From Gammaproteobacteria bacterium (GTDB taxonomy: Bacteria > Pseudomonadota > Gammaproteobacteria > UBA9214): a stretch of 11,325 bases of DNA. The notes under the pieces are model-generated. The model had not been told where the DNA came from. It ran no database searches and was given only the letters and a program-made list of their open reading frames with translations. Within the stretch, counting starts at the first letter, position 1; each line of letters starts with the position of its first letter. A program made the position numbers and the translations under genes. Positions 1 through 6,760 of this stretch are shown piece by piece. The stretch spans positions 1 through 11,325 of the forward strand of contig JAOULY010000036.1 in assembly GCA_029881775.1 (NCBI GenBank), written 5' to 3'.

Positions 1-1206
1 GGATCGCTGGCGCAGTTCAGCAACATGGGTCTGTCACCCGCGCTGGCCGAATCGGTCAGGCAATTAACAACCGAATGGGAACAACGCAGAGATGATACAC
101 AGCGCTTGCTGGATATTTCAAATAACACATTAACCAGGCTTAAAACGGAAAGCACAACGTGGAAGAGCACAACGTGGGAAGCGTTAACGGAATTTGTCCG
201 GGGACGCGGCCTGACTTTCCTGATTGCCCTTGTCATCAGCCTGGCCATCTGGTTCGCATCGAAAGGTATACTCAGCCTGTACTGGCGCTGGCTTTACCGG
301 GCCAAGCACAATACCGGCATCGCCCGTGCACCGCTGTTCTATTACAGTTATCGCCTTGCAACTGCAATCATTATCGTGCTGGCCATCCTCATGGTGTTAT
401 ATGTGCGAGGTGACGTCCTGTTCCTGACACTGGCACTGATCGCAATCGCCGGTGCCGCGCTCAGCTTGCGACAAACGTTACCGCGATATACTGCCGAACT
501 GCGCCTGTTGCTGGGTGTCGGCCCGGTACGTGAAGAAGAACGCATTGTGTATAATGGCGTACCCTACCTTGTTGAATCCCTGAGCATCTATTCGGTGTTA
601 CGAAATCCGCTGCTCGAGGGCGTCGTTCGCCTGCCCCTGCATACAATGAACTCGCTGGTATCGCGCCCTGCTCACCAGGAAGCCTGGTTTCCCTGCAAGG
701 CGAGCGACTATATCCTGTTTGCCAACGGCAATCTCGGTCGGGTGTTACGCCAGACCATCGAGTTTGTGGAAGTGGCGGTACAAGATGCCAGCATACAGAT
801 TCGCACGCAGGACTTTCTCTCCCAGGATATCCGCAACCTGACACGCGATGGCTTCGGAATAGCCAGTACTTTCGGTATTGATTACCAACACCAGGCTATC
901 TGCCTTGAATCCGTTCCCGGCCGTTTCAGGGAAGCAATCATCAACCGCTCTGCACAGGCCGGCCTGAAAGATGACATCAAGGACATCCTGGTCGAGTTCA
1001 AGAGCGCCGGCAGCAGCTCACTTGACTACCAGATCTACGTGTTATTCTCAGGTGATGCAGGCAACGCGTATTTCAGGGCACAACGCATGATTCAGCAGGC
1101 CTGCGTGGATGCCTGCAACCAGGAAGGCTGGGTCATTCCGTTCACGCAAATCACGGTTCATTCCGGCAATGGCGGAGATAGTTCAACAGGTGCATTGACC
1201 AGCTGA
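1..1206 (+). CDS. MscS-like mechanosensitive ion channel protein, 5'-truncated by window edge
   Basis: The reading frame is open from base 1. The first ATG (base 25) has no Shine-Dalgarno sequence, so I treat the gene as continuing to the left of the window. Numbering from that Met, residues 1-60 are polar and helical (probable coiled coil). Hydrophobic helices follow at about 63-85, 106-128 and 130-148. The last is rich in Gly/Ala and continues into LRQTLPRYTAELRLLL, resembling the pore-lining TM3 of MscS. Residues 165-215 resemble the MscS beta domain. Residues 220-272 (WFPCKASDY...VLRQTIEFV...FLSQDIRNL) look like a second beta-type unit. Residues 320-380 match the C-terminal alpha/beta domain, ending in IPFTQITVH. 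Members of this family are inner-membrane channels that open under membrane tension to relieve osmotic stress. The family assignment is fairly secure, but actual gating is inferred. The gene converges on the neighbouring minus-strand gene. Confidence 0.82.
   Translation, partial: GSLAQFSNMGLSPALAESVRQLTTEWEQRRDDTQRLLDISNNTLTRLKTESTTWKSTTWEALTEFVRGRGLTFLIALVISLAIWFASKGILSLYWRWLYRAKHNTGIARAPLFYYSYRLATAIIIVLAILMVLYVRGDVLFLTLALIAIAGAALSLRQTLPRYTAELRLLLGVGPVREEERIVYNGVPYLVESLSIYSVLRNPLLEGVVRLPLHTMNSLVSRPAHQEAWFPCKASDYILFANGNLGRVLRQTIEFVEVAVQDASIQIRTQDFLSQDIRNLTRDGFGIASTFGIDYQHQAICLESVPGRFREAIINRSAQAGLKDDIKDILVEFKSAGSSSLDYQIYVLFSGDAGNAYFRAQRMIQQACVDACNQEGWVIPFTQITVHSGNGGDSSTGALTS
151..180 (+). repeat. 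15-bp in-frame tandem duplication
   Basis: Two adjacent 15-base units at 151-165 and 166-180 share their first 12 bases (AGCACAACGTGG) and differ only in the last codon (AAG versus GAA). They encode STTWK followed by STTWE inside the pre-membrane helical region of the MscS-like protein. The repeat unit is five codons, so the reading frame is kept. It looks like a local slippage or duplication event. Confidence 0.85.
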
Positions 1207-1210
1207 CTGC

Positions 1211-1247
1211 CCGGCAAATGAACAAGCAGTGCTTATCTGCTTACCGG
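1211..1247. terminator. Possible shared hairpin between convergent genes
   Basis: A perfect 6-bp stem AAGCAG/CTGCTT (1224-1229 with 1237-1242, 7-base loop) is flanked by CCGG at 1211-1214 and 1244-1247, which could extend the pairing across an internal loop. It follows the + strand stop by 17 bases and overlaps the TAA (1233-1235) of the minus-strand gene. Neither strand has a proper T tract after the stem, so it is at best a weak bidirectional terminator. Confidence 0.3.
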
Positions 1248-2150
1248 CTTGTCCACTCCCGTCATCCTGCAATGGTAATCCCGGACTATGTCCCATGCTT
1301 CCTGCGCTGTCTCAACATATTGAAACAGCTCCAGGTCCCGCTGCTCGATCGTGCCCTCATCAACCAGCGCCTCGAAATTAATGATGCGTTCCCAGTAACT
1401 GCGGCCGAACAGCAGTACCGGCACCGGCCTGACCTTTCCGGTCTGGATTAACGTCAGGGTTTCAAACAACTCGTCGAGCGTCCCAAACCCGCCCGGAAAG
1501 ACCACCAGCGCCCTGGCACGCATCAGAAAATGCATTTTGCGAACAGCGAAATAATGGAACTGGAAGCTAAGTTCCGGCGTAACGTATGGATTTGGTAATT
1601 GTTCCTTCGGTAATACTATATTCAGACCGATGCTCTCGCCGCCAGCGTCATGCGCACCCCTGTTAGCCGCCTCCATGATCCCTGGCCCGCCCCCGGTGAT
1701 CACTACCAGCCGGCCTTGATCGACCTGCTGTGCAGCTTCAGTAATCAGGCGGCCCAGTTGCTGTGCCTCGGCGTAGTAACCGGACTTGGCAAGAATACCC
1801 CTGGCTATTGTTACTTTTCTTGCCAGAACCTGGTTATCCGGATCTTTCGATGCCTGCAATTCAGCCTCTTGCAGACGTGCCTTTGCTGTTTCCGCGTCAG
1901 GTATTCGCGTGCTGCCGAAGATTACAATCGTAGACTGAATGCCGTGTTCCTGCTGAACAAGCTCCGGCTTCAGCAGTTCCAGCTGCAGCCGAACCGGGCG
2001 CAGTTCATCGCGCAGCAGAAAATCATTATCGGCATAGGCAAGCTGATAGGATCGTGAACGCGTTTGCGGCGTGGCCTGAACCTTCCTCGCAGCATCGGCA
2101 TCATCTTCTGCTGTCGGGAATACTTGCCGTGAATTATCCTGTTTGTCCAT
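1233..2150 (-). CDS. LOG family (TIGR00730) Rossmann-fold nucleotide phosphoribohydrolase-like protein
   Basis: The protein has 305 residues. It contains the two hallmark motifs of the lysine decarboxylase-like/LOG fold: TGGGPGIMEAANRGA at about 152-166 and PGGFGTLDE at 219-227. The 'FAVRKMHF' segment (201-208) supplies the conserved Arg-Lys. Characterised relatives cleave the N-glycosidic bond of nucleoside 5'-monophosphates, releasing base and ribose 5-phosphate (cytokinin activation in plants, nucleotide turnover in bacteria). The old 'lysine decarboxylase' name is not supported by biochemistry. The roughly 70-residue N-terminal extension, including DFLLRDELRPVRLQLELLKPE, belongs to a bacterial subgroup of the family rather than being a fusion. 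The protein should be cytoplasmic. The Shine-Dalgarno sequence before the ATG is poor. The gene lies 90 bases downstream of the MBL nuclease gene on the same strand, so co-transcription is possible. The substrate cannot be read from the sequence. Confidence 0.88.
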   Translation of the reverse strand: MDKQDNSRQVFPTAEDDADAARKVQATPQTRSRSYQLAYADNDFLLRDELRPVRLQLELLKPELVQQEHGIQSTIVIFGSTRIPDAETAKARLQEAELQASKDPDNQVLARKVTIARGILAKSGYYAEAQQLGRLITEAAQQVDQGRLVVITGGGPGIMEAANRGAHDAGGESIGLNIVLPKEQLPNPYVTPELSFQFHYFAVRKMHFLMRARALVVFPGGFGTLDELFETLTLIQTGKVRPVPVLLFGRSYWERIINFEALVDEGTIEQRDLELFQYVETAQEAWDIVRDYHCRMTGVDKPVSR

Positions 2151-2240
2151 CCTGAAGGTCCCGTATTCCGGTATTGCCCATTAAAGCAATCCCTGACTTA
2201 TTCGTCCCTGCGAGCGCAATAAAAAAACATCAGTGGTGTA
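2151..2240 (-). other. Intergenic spacer between MBL nuclease and LOG genes
   Basis: This 90-base gap separates two genes on the minus strand. Read on that strand, it has a run of seven T (2221-2227) soon after the upstream gene's stop, but no convincing stem in front of it, so I do not call a terminator. A short ATTGC/GCAAT dyad lies at 2173-2190. I found no good sigma70-type promoter pair for the LOG gene. Confidence 0.4.
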
Positions 2241-3641
2241 CTAGAACGAGATTGTTTCAGCGTTGCCTGCAATTTCCGCAGACCAGCCTGCCTCGATCAA
2301 CTTTCGCTTCAATACATCTTTTGCCGTGGCCTCTCCATGCACAAGAAATAACCGCGGACGCGGATTATTAAAGTGACTGACCCAGTCCAGCAGCTGCGCC
2401 TGGCTGGCATGCGCCGAGAACCCGCCCAGCGTATGAATGGTTGCATTAACGGCGATTTCTTCACCGGCCATGCGAAAATATTTTGCACCGTCCACCAGCG
2501 CACGGCCCGGTGTACCTATCGCCTGGAAACCGACAATGACGACATGGGCATTCCTTTTCCATAGATTGTGCTTGAGATGATGCCGTATACGTCCGCCATT
2601 GCACATGCCACTGCCGGCAATAATGATTGCGCCGCTGTCAATCCTGTTAATTTCCATGGACTCTTCCGTGGTCCTGGAATAGTGAAGTATCGGCAGGAAC
2701 GTATGCAGACTTCCGGAACTTGACCGGCGCAGCTTCGCCCTGTCTTCGCGATTAAACACATCCTGGTAACGGTGATATACCTCGGTTGTTGCAATCGCCA
2801 TGGGGCTGTCCAGGTAAACCGCCTGGTTTCCCAGTTTGCCTTTTTGATAGAGTTCGCCGAGACGGTAAATCACCTCCTGGGTGCGCCCGACGGCAAATGA
2901 CGGAATCAGGATGTTGCCGCCGCTTGCCGACGCCTGGTCAATGATTTCCTCGAACTCCTCGAGCGTTTCTTCCATTGGGCGGTGATTGCGATCTCCATAG
3001 GTCGACTCGAGCAGCAGCACATCGGCATCCAGCACCACCTCGGGGTCCTTGAGCAGCGCTGCGAAACTGTTGCCAAGATCACCCGAGAACACCAGTTTCT
3101 TTTCTTTCCCGCCCTCGTGAACAAACACCTCGACGATCGACGAGCCGAGGATATGCCCGGCATCGCGGTAACAGACCTCGACACCGGCGGCGACCTCCAC
3201 CCGCTGCCCATAAGGCTGGCCCTCGCACAGTGCCAGCGCGGCCACCACGTCATCCAGATCATAGAGCGGTTCTATCTCATGCTTGCCGCCACGCCGACTG
3301 CGCCGGTTCTCCCACTCGGCATCACGCATGGCCAGGAAGGCTGCATCCTTCAGCATGATCTCCAGCAAGTCGCCGGTTGGATCCGTCATGTAGATCGGAC
3401 CACCATAGCCATCGGCCACCAGTTTCGGCAGGCGCCCGCTGTGGTCGAGGTGTGCATGCGACAACACGACGGCATCCAGGCCGTCAATGGCAAACGGAAA
3501 TGGCTCCTTGTTAGCCTCCTCTTCCTTGCGACCGCCCTGCACCAGCCCGCATTCAAGCAGCACACGCGCATCGCGTGTTTCCAGCAGATAGGCGGAACCG
3601 GTTACGCCCTCTGTCGCGCCATAAAATGTCAGCTTCGCCAT
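2241..3641 (-). CDS. MBL-fold beta-CASP RNA-processing nuclease-like protein (COG1236/Ysh1 type)
   Basis: The start chosen is the ATG at 3641 (466 residues), because a strong Shine-Dalgarno sequence (GGAAGGAG, 5-base spacer) sits directly in front of it. The frame stays open to a TTG at 3725, but that extension is unlikely to be translated. The metallo-beta-lactamase core shows SHAHLDHSGRLP (H62, H64, D66, H67), GHILGSS (H163) and FSGDLG (D188), which bind two zinc ions. The beta-CASP part shows LESTYGDR (E212), GSGMCNGGRI at about 343-352, GFSAHAS (H411, motif B) and LFLVHGE (H435, motif C). All expected catalytic residues are present. Relatives include human CPSF-73 and bacterial/archaeal endo- or exoribonucleases, so an RNA cleavage role in the cytoplasm is likely. 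Its substrate is unknown. It lies 137 bases downstream of the P-type ATPase gene on the same strand. Confidence 0.92.
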   Translation of the reverse strand: MAKLTFYGATEGVTGSAYLLETRDARVLLECGLVQGGRKEEEANKEPFPFAIDGLDAVVLSHAHLDHSGRLPKLVADGYGGPIYMTDPTGDLLEIMLKDAAFLAMRDAEWENRRSRRGGKHEIEPLYDLDDVVAALALCEGQPYGQRVEVAAGVEVCYRDAGHILGSSIVEVFVHEGGKEKKLVFSGDLGNSFAALLKDPEVVLDADVLLLESTYGDRNHRPMEETLEEFEEIIDQASASGGNILIPSFAVGRTQEVIYRLGELYQKGKLGNQAVYLDSPMAIATTEVYHRYQDVFNREDRAKLRRSSSGSLHTFLPILHYSRTTEESMEINRIDSGAIIIAGSGMCNGGRIRHHLKHNLWKRNAHVVIVGFQAIGTPGRALVDGAKYFRMAGEEIAVNATIHTLGGFSAHASQAQLLDWVSHFNNPRPRLFLVHGEATAKDVLKRKLIEAGWSAEIAGNAETISF

Positions 3642-3646
3642 GCTTG

Positions 3647-3654
3647 CTCCTTCC
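3647..3654 (-). promoter_or_regulatory. Strong ribosome binding site deciding the MBL nuclease start
   Basis: Read on the minus strand, GGAAGGAG is followed by CAAGC and the ATG at 3641. It is the best Shine-Dalgarno match I noticed in the window. It fixes the start at MAKLTFYG, which is also where similarity to the MBL fold begins, and rules out the 28-residue longer reading. Confidence 0.8.
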
Positions 3655-3662
3655 CGTGGACT

Positions 3663-3691
3663 GTTAAAGGGCCACCAACCTGCCCAGTCAA
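3663..3691 (-). promoter_or_regulatory. Candidate sigma70 promoter for the MBL nuclease gene
   Basis: On the minus strand, TTGACT (3691-3686, 5 of 6 to consensus) and TTTAAC (3668-3663, 4 of 6) are separated by exactly 17 bases. Transcription would start just upstream of the strong ribosome binding site, giving a short leader. It suggests the nuclease gene can be expressed independently of the ATPase gene. This is pattern matching only. Confidence 0.35.
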
Positions 3692-3746
3692 GCTGAACCT
3701 TGCTGATGCCGCGTTCACAAAACAATCTTATAACAGGTCATATAAT

Positions 3747-3768
3747 AACGAAGAACATTAGCTTCGTT
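3747..3768. terminator. 7-bp perfect inverted repeat after the ATPase gene
   Basis: AACGAAG (3747-3753) and CTTCGTT (3762-3768) form a perfect 7-bp stem with an 8-base loop. On the minus strand it begins 10 bases after the ATPase stop codon and is followed by AT-rich sequence (ATTATATG), not a clean T tract. It could attenuate transcription between the ATPase and nuclease genes, stabilise the upstream mRNA end, or be an operator. The role is not decidable from sequence. Confidence 0.35.
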
Positions 3769-3778
3769 CGCATATATC

Positions 3779-6496
3779 TCACCCATGGCTTTCGACACGA
3801 CGACGCAACCATTTCTCGATGCCGACGACAGTAAATATGACTGATCCGCCGGCAAGGATCAGCATCCAGTCACCAACACCCACCGGTGCGCTGCCGAACA
3901 GGCGGTTCATTACTGGAGAATAGGTAAACAACATCTGCAACAGGATCATGACAACGACACCCAGGATGAGCCAGCGATTCGAGAACAGCCCCAACCGGAA
4001 TACCGAGTAGCGCAGCGACCGGCAATTGAATAAATAAAACAGTTCACCGAACACGAACATATTAACTGCCGCGGTACGCGCTATCTCGACGCTTCTGCCC
4101 TGTTGCAATACCCACTCGAACAGGCCAAATGCGCCCAGCAAGAGCATCAGGCTGACCAGCCCGATGCGGAACATGAGCTCTGCCGTTAACACCGGCATCT
4201 CCGGTCTACGTGGAGGCCGCGCCATGATACCCGGCTCCTTGCCTTCGAATGCCAGCATCAGGCCGAGCAACACGGCGGTGGTCATGTTGATCCACAGGAT
4301 CTGCACCGGCGTAATGGGCAGCGTCAGGCCGGCGAATACGGCGACCAGTATGACCAGCCCCTCGCCGATATTGGTCGGCAGGGTCCAGGCGATGAACTTG
4401 ACGAGATTATCGAATACCGCCCTGCCTTCCTCGACTGCTGCTTCAATCGTTGAGAAGTTGTCGTCAGTCAGCACCATGTCCGCCGCTTCTTTAGCCACCT
4501 CGGTGCCACCCTGACCCATGGCAACGCCGATATCGGCCTGTTTCAGGGCGGGGGCATCGTTAACGCCGTCACCGGTCATTGCCACCACATGGCCACTGCG
4601 CTGCAGCGCCTCTACCAGTCGCAGCTTCTGTTCGGGTGAGACGCGCGCGAACACCGCTGCCCGCTGCACGATATCAACCAGCTCGTGATCAGCCAGCTGC
4701 GCAAGCCGGTGGCCATTGACTGCATAGCTATCGGGATCGTCAACAGCATTGCCCTTGAGACCTATCTGGCGGGCGATTGCCGCCGCAGTCGCCAGGTGAT
4801 CGCCGGTGATCATCTTGACCTGGATGCCCGCCCGGTGACACGCGCTGACGGCAGCGATGGCCTCCTCGCGCGGCGGATCCATCATCGCCTGGAGACCGAT
4901 GAAGGTCAGGCCCCCGGCAATATCAGCATGTGAAACCGATTGCCCGGTCGCCGCCACTGTCTTGCGGGCAAATGCCAGTACCCGCAGCCCCTTACCGGCC
5001 ATATCCGCAATTTCACGCTCAATTCTTGCCTGGTCAACCGGCTCATTCTCCATACCCGCGCCAAGTGCATCGTGACAACGCGACAAAACGCTTTCAACGG
5101 TCCCCTTTATGTAAATGCAGGCCACGGACCCGCTATCTGCGGCATGCAACGTGGCCATATATTGATGCTGTGATTCAAACGGCAGCGCGTCGATCCGGGG
5201 ACAGCTTTCGTCAACGGACGCATGCGCGAGTCCCGCCTTGGCTGCGGCCGTTATCATTGCAGCCTCGGTCGGGTCACCTTCTATACCCCATTGACCCTCC
5301 TTGTCGACAAGACGCGAGTCATTACACAACAGTCCCGCCCGCAAACACTCAAGCAGGGCCGGATGGGATGCCGGGTCAATCGCTGTCCCGCCCACACTGA
5401 TAGCACCCTGTGGCGCATAGCCGACGCCCGCGAATTCGTAACACAGACCACTCACGCAGACCTGCAGCACCGTCATCTCGTTACGCGTCAGGGTGCCGGT
5501 CTTGTCGGAACAGATAACCGTCGTACTACCCAGGGTTTCGACCGCCGGCATTTTGCGAATAATTGCATTGCGCTGGGCCATCTTGCTGACGCCAATAGCC
5601 AGCATGATCGTCATCGCGGCAGGCAGGCCCTCGGGTATCGCGCCGACGGCCAGTGCAACAGCGGCCATAAAGGAATCGAGCAATGGCTCACCGTGATACC
5701 AGCCAGCCAGCAGCGTCAGGCCGGCAAGACCGAGAATAATCCACAGCAGGATCTTGCTGAAGTGGGTGATTTTCCGCGTGAGTGGTGTCGCCAGCGTATC
5801 TGCACTGGCAATCAGTGCATTGATCCGGCCGATCTCGGTACTGTCACCGATTGCCACAACAATACCGGCACCGGTGCCATAGGTAACCAGGGCTGACGAG
5901 TACGCCATGTTGCTACGATCGGCAAGCAGCGTATCCCTGGCAAGCTGGTCCGCCTGCTTCTGGACCGGCACCGATTCACCCGTCAACGCCGATTCATCGA
6001 TCTGCAATTCACGTGTCCGCAACAAGCGCAAATCGGACGGTACCTTGTCCCCGGACTGCAACAGCACCAGGTCCCCCGGCACCAGTTCGACGGCCGTGAT
6101 TTTCTCTTTTTTCCCTGCCCGAACGACCGTCGCCGATCCTTCCATGGTCCGCGCAAGCGCCTCGATCGCCTTCAATGCCCTGGACTCCTGGATAAAACCG
6201 ATCACGGCATTCACCAGCACGACTGCGAAAATGACGCCGCTATCGACCCATTCCTGCAGGGCAAAGGTAACAGCGGCTGCACCCAGCAGGATATACACCA
6301 GCGGCTGATGAAACTGCAGCAGGAATAACACCAGCGGGCCTTTGCCTTTTGCTACCGTAAGCCGGTTTGGTCCGTAATTCGCTTGCCGGTGTGCCACCTC
6401 AAAGGTGTCGAGCCCCCTGGCACCGTCCGACTCCAGCAAGGTTGCTACCTCCTCGCGTGGCAAGTGGTGCCAGTGTTTTGCAAGCAGGATATCCAT
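3779..6496 (-). CDS. P2-type cation-transporting P-type ATPase (HAD-IC family)
   Basis: The chosen start is the ATG at 6496 (905 residues), where the typical cation-ATPase N-terminal domain begins and an AGAG sits 8 bases upstream. A GTG-started 31-residue extension is possible but does not look like the family. The actuator loop has TGES (172-175). The phosphorylation site is SDKTGTLT (D331), the nucleotide domain has KGT (464-466), and the hinge has TGDH (564) and TGDGVND (641-647). M1/M2 span about 54-103, M3/M4 about 246-303 and M5-M10 about 697-895. M4 carries PEGL (E289). M5 carries N709 and E712, aligning with SERCA N768 and E771. M6 reads WINMTTAVLLG, with N737 and T740 but Ala at the position of SERCA D800. 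The enzyme uses ATP to move a cation across the inner membrane. Ca2+ is the default family guess, but the missing M6 Asp makes the ion uncertain. It is intact, with no frameshift. Confidence 0.93.
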   Translation of the reverse strand: MDILLAKHWHHLPREEVATLLESDGARGLDTFEVAHRQANYGPNRLTVAKGKGPLVLFLLQFHQPLVYILLGAAAVTFALQEWVDSGVIFAVVLVNAVIGFIQESRALKAIEALARTMEGSATVVRAGKKEKITAVELVPGDLVLLQSGDKVPSDLRLLRTRELQIDESALTGESVPVQKQADQLARDTLLADRSNMAYSSALVTYGTGAGIVVAIGDSTEIGRINALIASADTLATPLTRKITHFSKILLWIILGLAGLTLLAGWYHGEPLLDSFMAAVALAVGAIPEGLPAAMTIMLAIGVSKMAQRNAIIRKMPAVETLGSTTVICSDKTGTLTRNEMTVLQVCVSGLCYEFAGVGYAPQGAISVGGTAIDPASHPALLECLRAGLLCNDSRLVDKEGQWGIEGDPTEAAMITAAAKAGLAHASVDESCPRIDALPFESQHQYMATLHAADSGSVACIYIKGTVESVLSRCHDALGAGMENEPVDQARIEREIADMAGKGLRVLAFARKTVAATGQSVSHADIAGGLTFIGLQAMMDPPREEAIAAVSACHRAGIQVKMITGDHLATAAAIARQIGLKGNAVDDPDSYAVNGHRLAQLADHELVDIVQRAAVFARVSPEQKLRLVEALQRSGHVVAMTGDGVNDAPALKQADIGVAMGQGGTEVAKEAADMVLTDDNFSTIEAAVEEGRAVFDNLVKFIAWTLPTNIGEGLVILVAVFAGLTLPITPVQILWINMTTAVLLGLMLAFEGKEPGIMARPPRRPEMPVLTAELMFRIGLVSLMLLLGAFGLFEWVLQQGRSVEIARTAAVNMFVFGELFYLFNCRSLRYSVFRLGLFSNRWLILGVVVMILLQMLFTYSPVMNRLFGSAPVGVGDWMLILAGGSVIFTVVGIEKWLRRRVESHG

Positions 6497-6586
6497 TAAG
6501 TCATCTCTGGATTCATTGGTAGTCGATCCGTGGTGCTCCCGGGCGTGAGGACAACCGATATAGCTAACAGGGCCATCAGTCAGAAA

Positions 6587-6611
6587 CACTCTTTATATAT
6601 GATATAGAGTG
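6587..6611. promoter_or_regulatory. AT-rich dyad in the probable ATPase promoter region
   Basis: CACTCT (6587-6592) and AGAGTG (6606-6611) are perfect inverted arms around a 13-base AT-rich centre that itself contains ATAT/ATAT pairing. The centre includes TATCAT on the minus strand (6604-6599), a 5 of 6 match to a -10 box. I found no good -35 at the right distance (the best is a poor TTTAAT). A protein bound to this dyad would sit on the likely promoter of the ATPase gene, so it may be an operator. It could also be chance in AT-rich DNA. Confidence 0.35.
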
Positions 6612-6671
6612 GCGATCATGCATTAAAGTCACTTCTATCAATTATGGGCCAATTTGCTGAATACACAGTAT

Positions 6672-6712
6672 AAAAAGAAAAAGACCGGCGGGGCCTGCAA
6701 GACGCTGCAGCC
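6672..6712 (-). terminator. Rho-independent terminator of the tamB-protease-DUF4412 operon
   Basis: Read on the minus strand, a hairpin with GGCTGCA pairing to TGCAGGCC (one bulged base, GCGTCT loop; 6712-6692) leads into GC-rich sequence and then TTTTTCTTTTT (6682-6672). A further GGCCGG/CCGGTC pairing (6740-6735 with 6688-6683, one G-U pair) would enclose the whole element and abut the T tract directly. It lies about 50 bases after the DUF4412-like gene's stop and before the ATPase leader, so it separates the two minus-strand units. Confidence 0.6.
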
Positions 6713-6760
6713 GTGACAGGCTCCCTCGATTAATCCGGCCACAAGACGAAGATGAAAAAA

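Larger units (their letters stand above)
6497..6760. other. 264-base non-coding region upstream of the ATPase gene
   Basis: This is the largest gene-free stretch in the window. From left to right it holds the roughly 90-base ATPase leader, an AT-rich dyad at 6587-6611, an AT-rich stretch containing TTGATA on the minus strand (6641-6636), and the terminator of the right-hand operon (6672-6712, with possible outer pairing to 6740). I see no small ORF with both a credible ribosome binding site and protein-like sequence. Confidence 0.6.

Noticed and set aside
1233..2150. Lysine decarboxylase annotation for the LOG family gene
   Set aside because: The PGGxGTxxE motif defines nucleoside monophosphate phosphoribohydrolases; the decarboxylase label is a historical misnomer.
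2221..2240. Terminator after the MBL nuclease gene (seven T on the minus strand)
   Set aside because: The preceding sequence can form only about four weak pairs, so there is no stable stem.
3642..3725. 28-residue N-terminal extension of the MBL nuclease from a TTG start
   Set aside because: The strong GGAAGGAG site and the start of MBL-fold similarity both point to the ATG at 3641, and the candidate promoter lies inside the extension.
2982..3761. 259-codon + strand open frame opposite the MBL nuclease gene
   Set aside because: The opposite strand encodes an intact enzyme with all catalytic motifs. The + strand product resembles no family I know and is best explained as a shadow frame.
6497..6589. 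31-residue N-terminal extension of the ATPase from a GTG start
   Set aside because: The extension does not resemble the family, and the GTG falls inside the AT-rich dyad likely to belong to the promoter region.
6626..6641. Possible FNR-type box (TTGAT half-site on the minus strand) upstream of the ATPase gene
   Set aside because: Only one half-site is present; the second half reads GTGAC where ATCAA is expected, so it does not make a credible dimer site.
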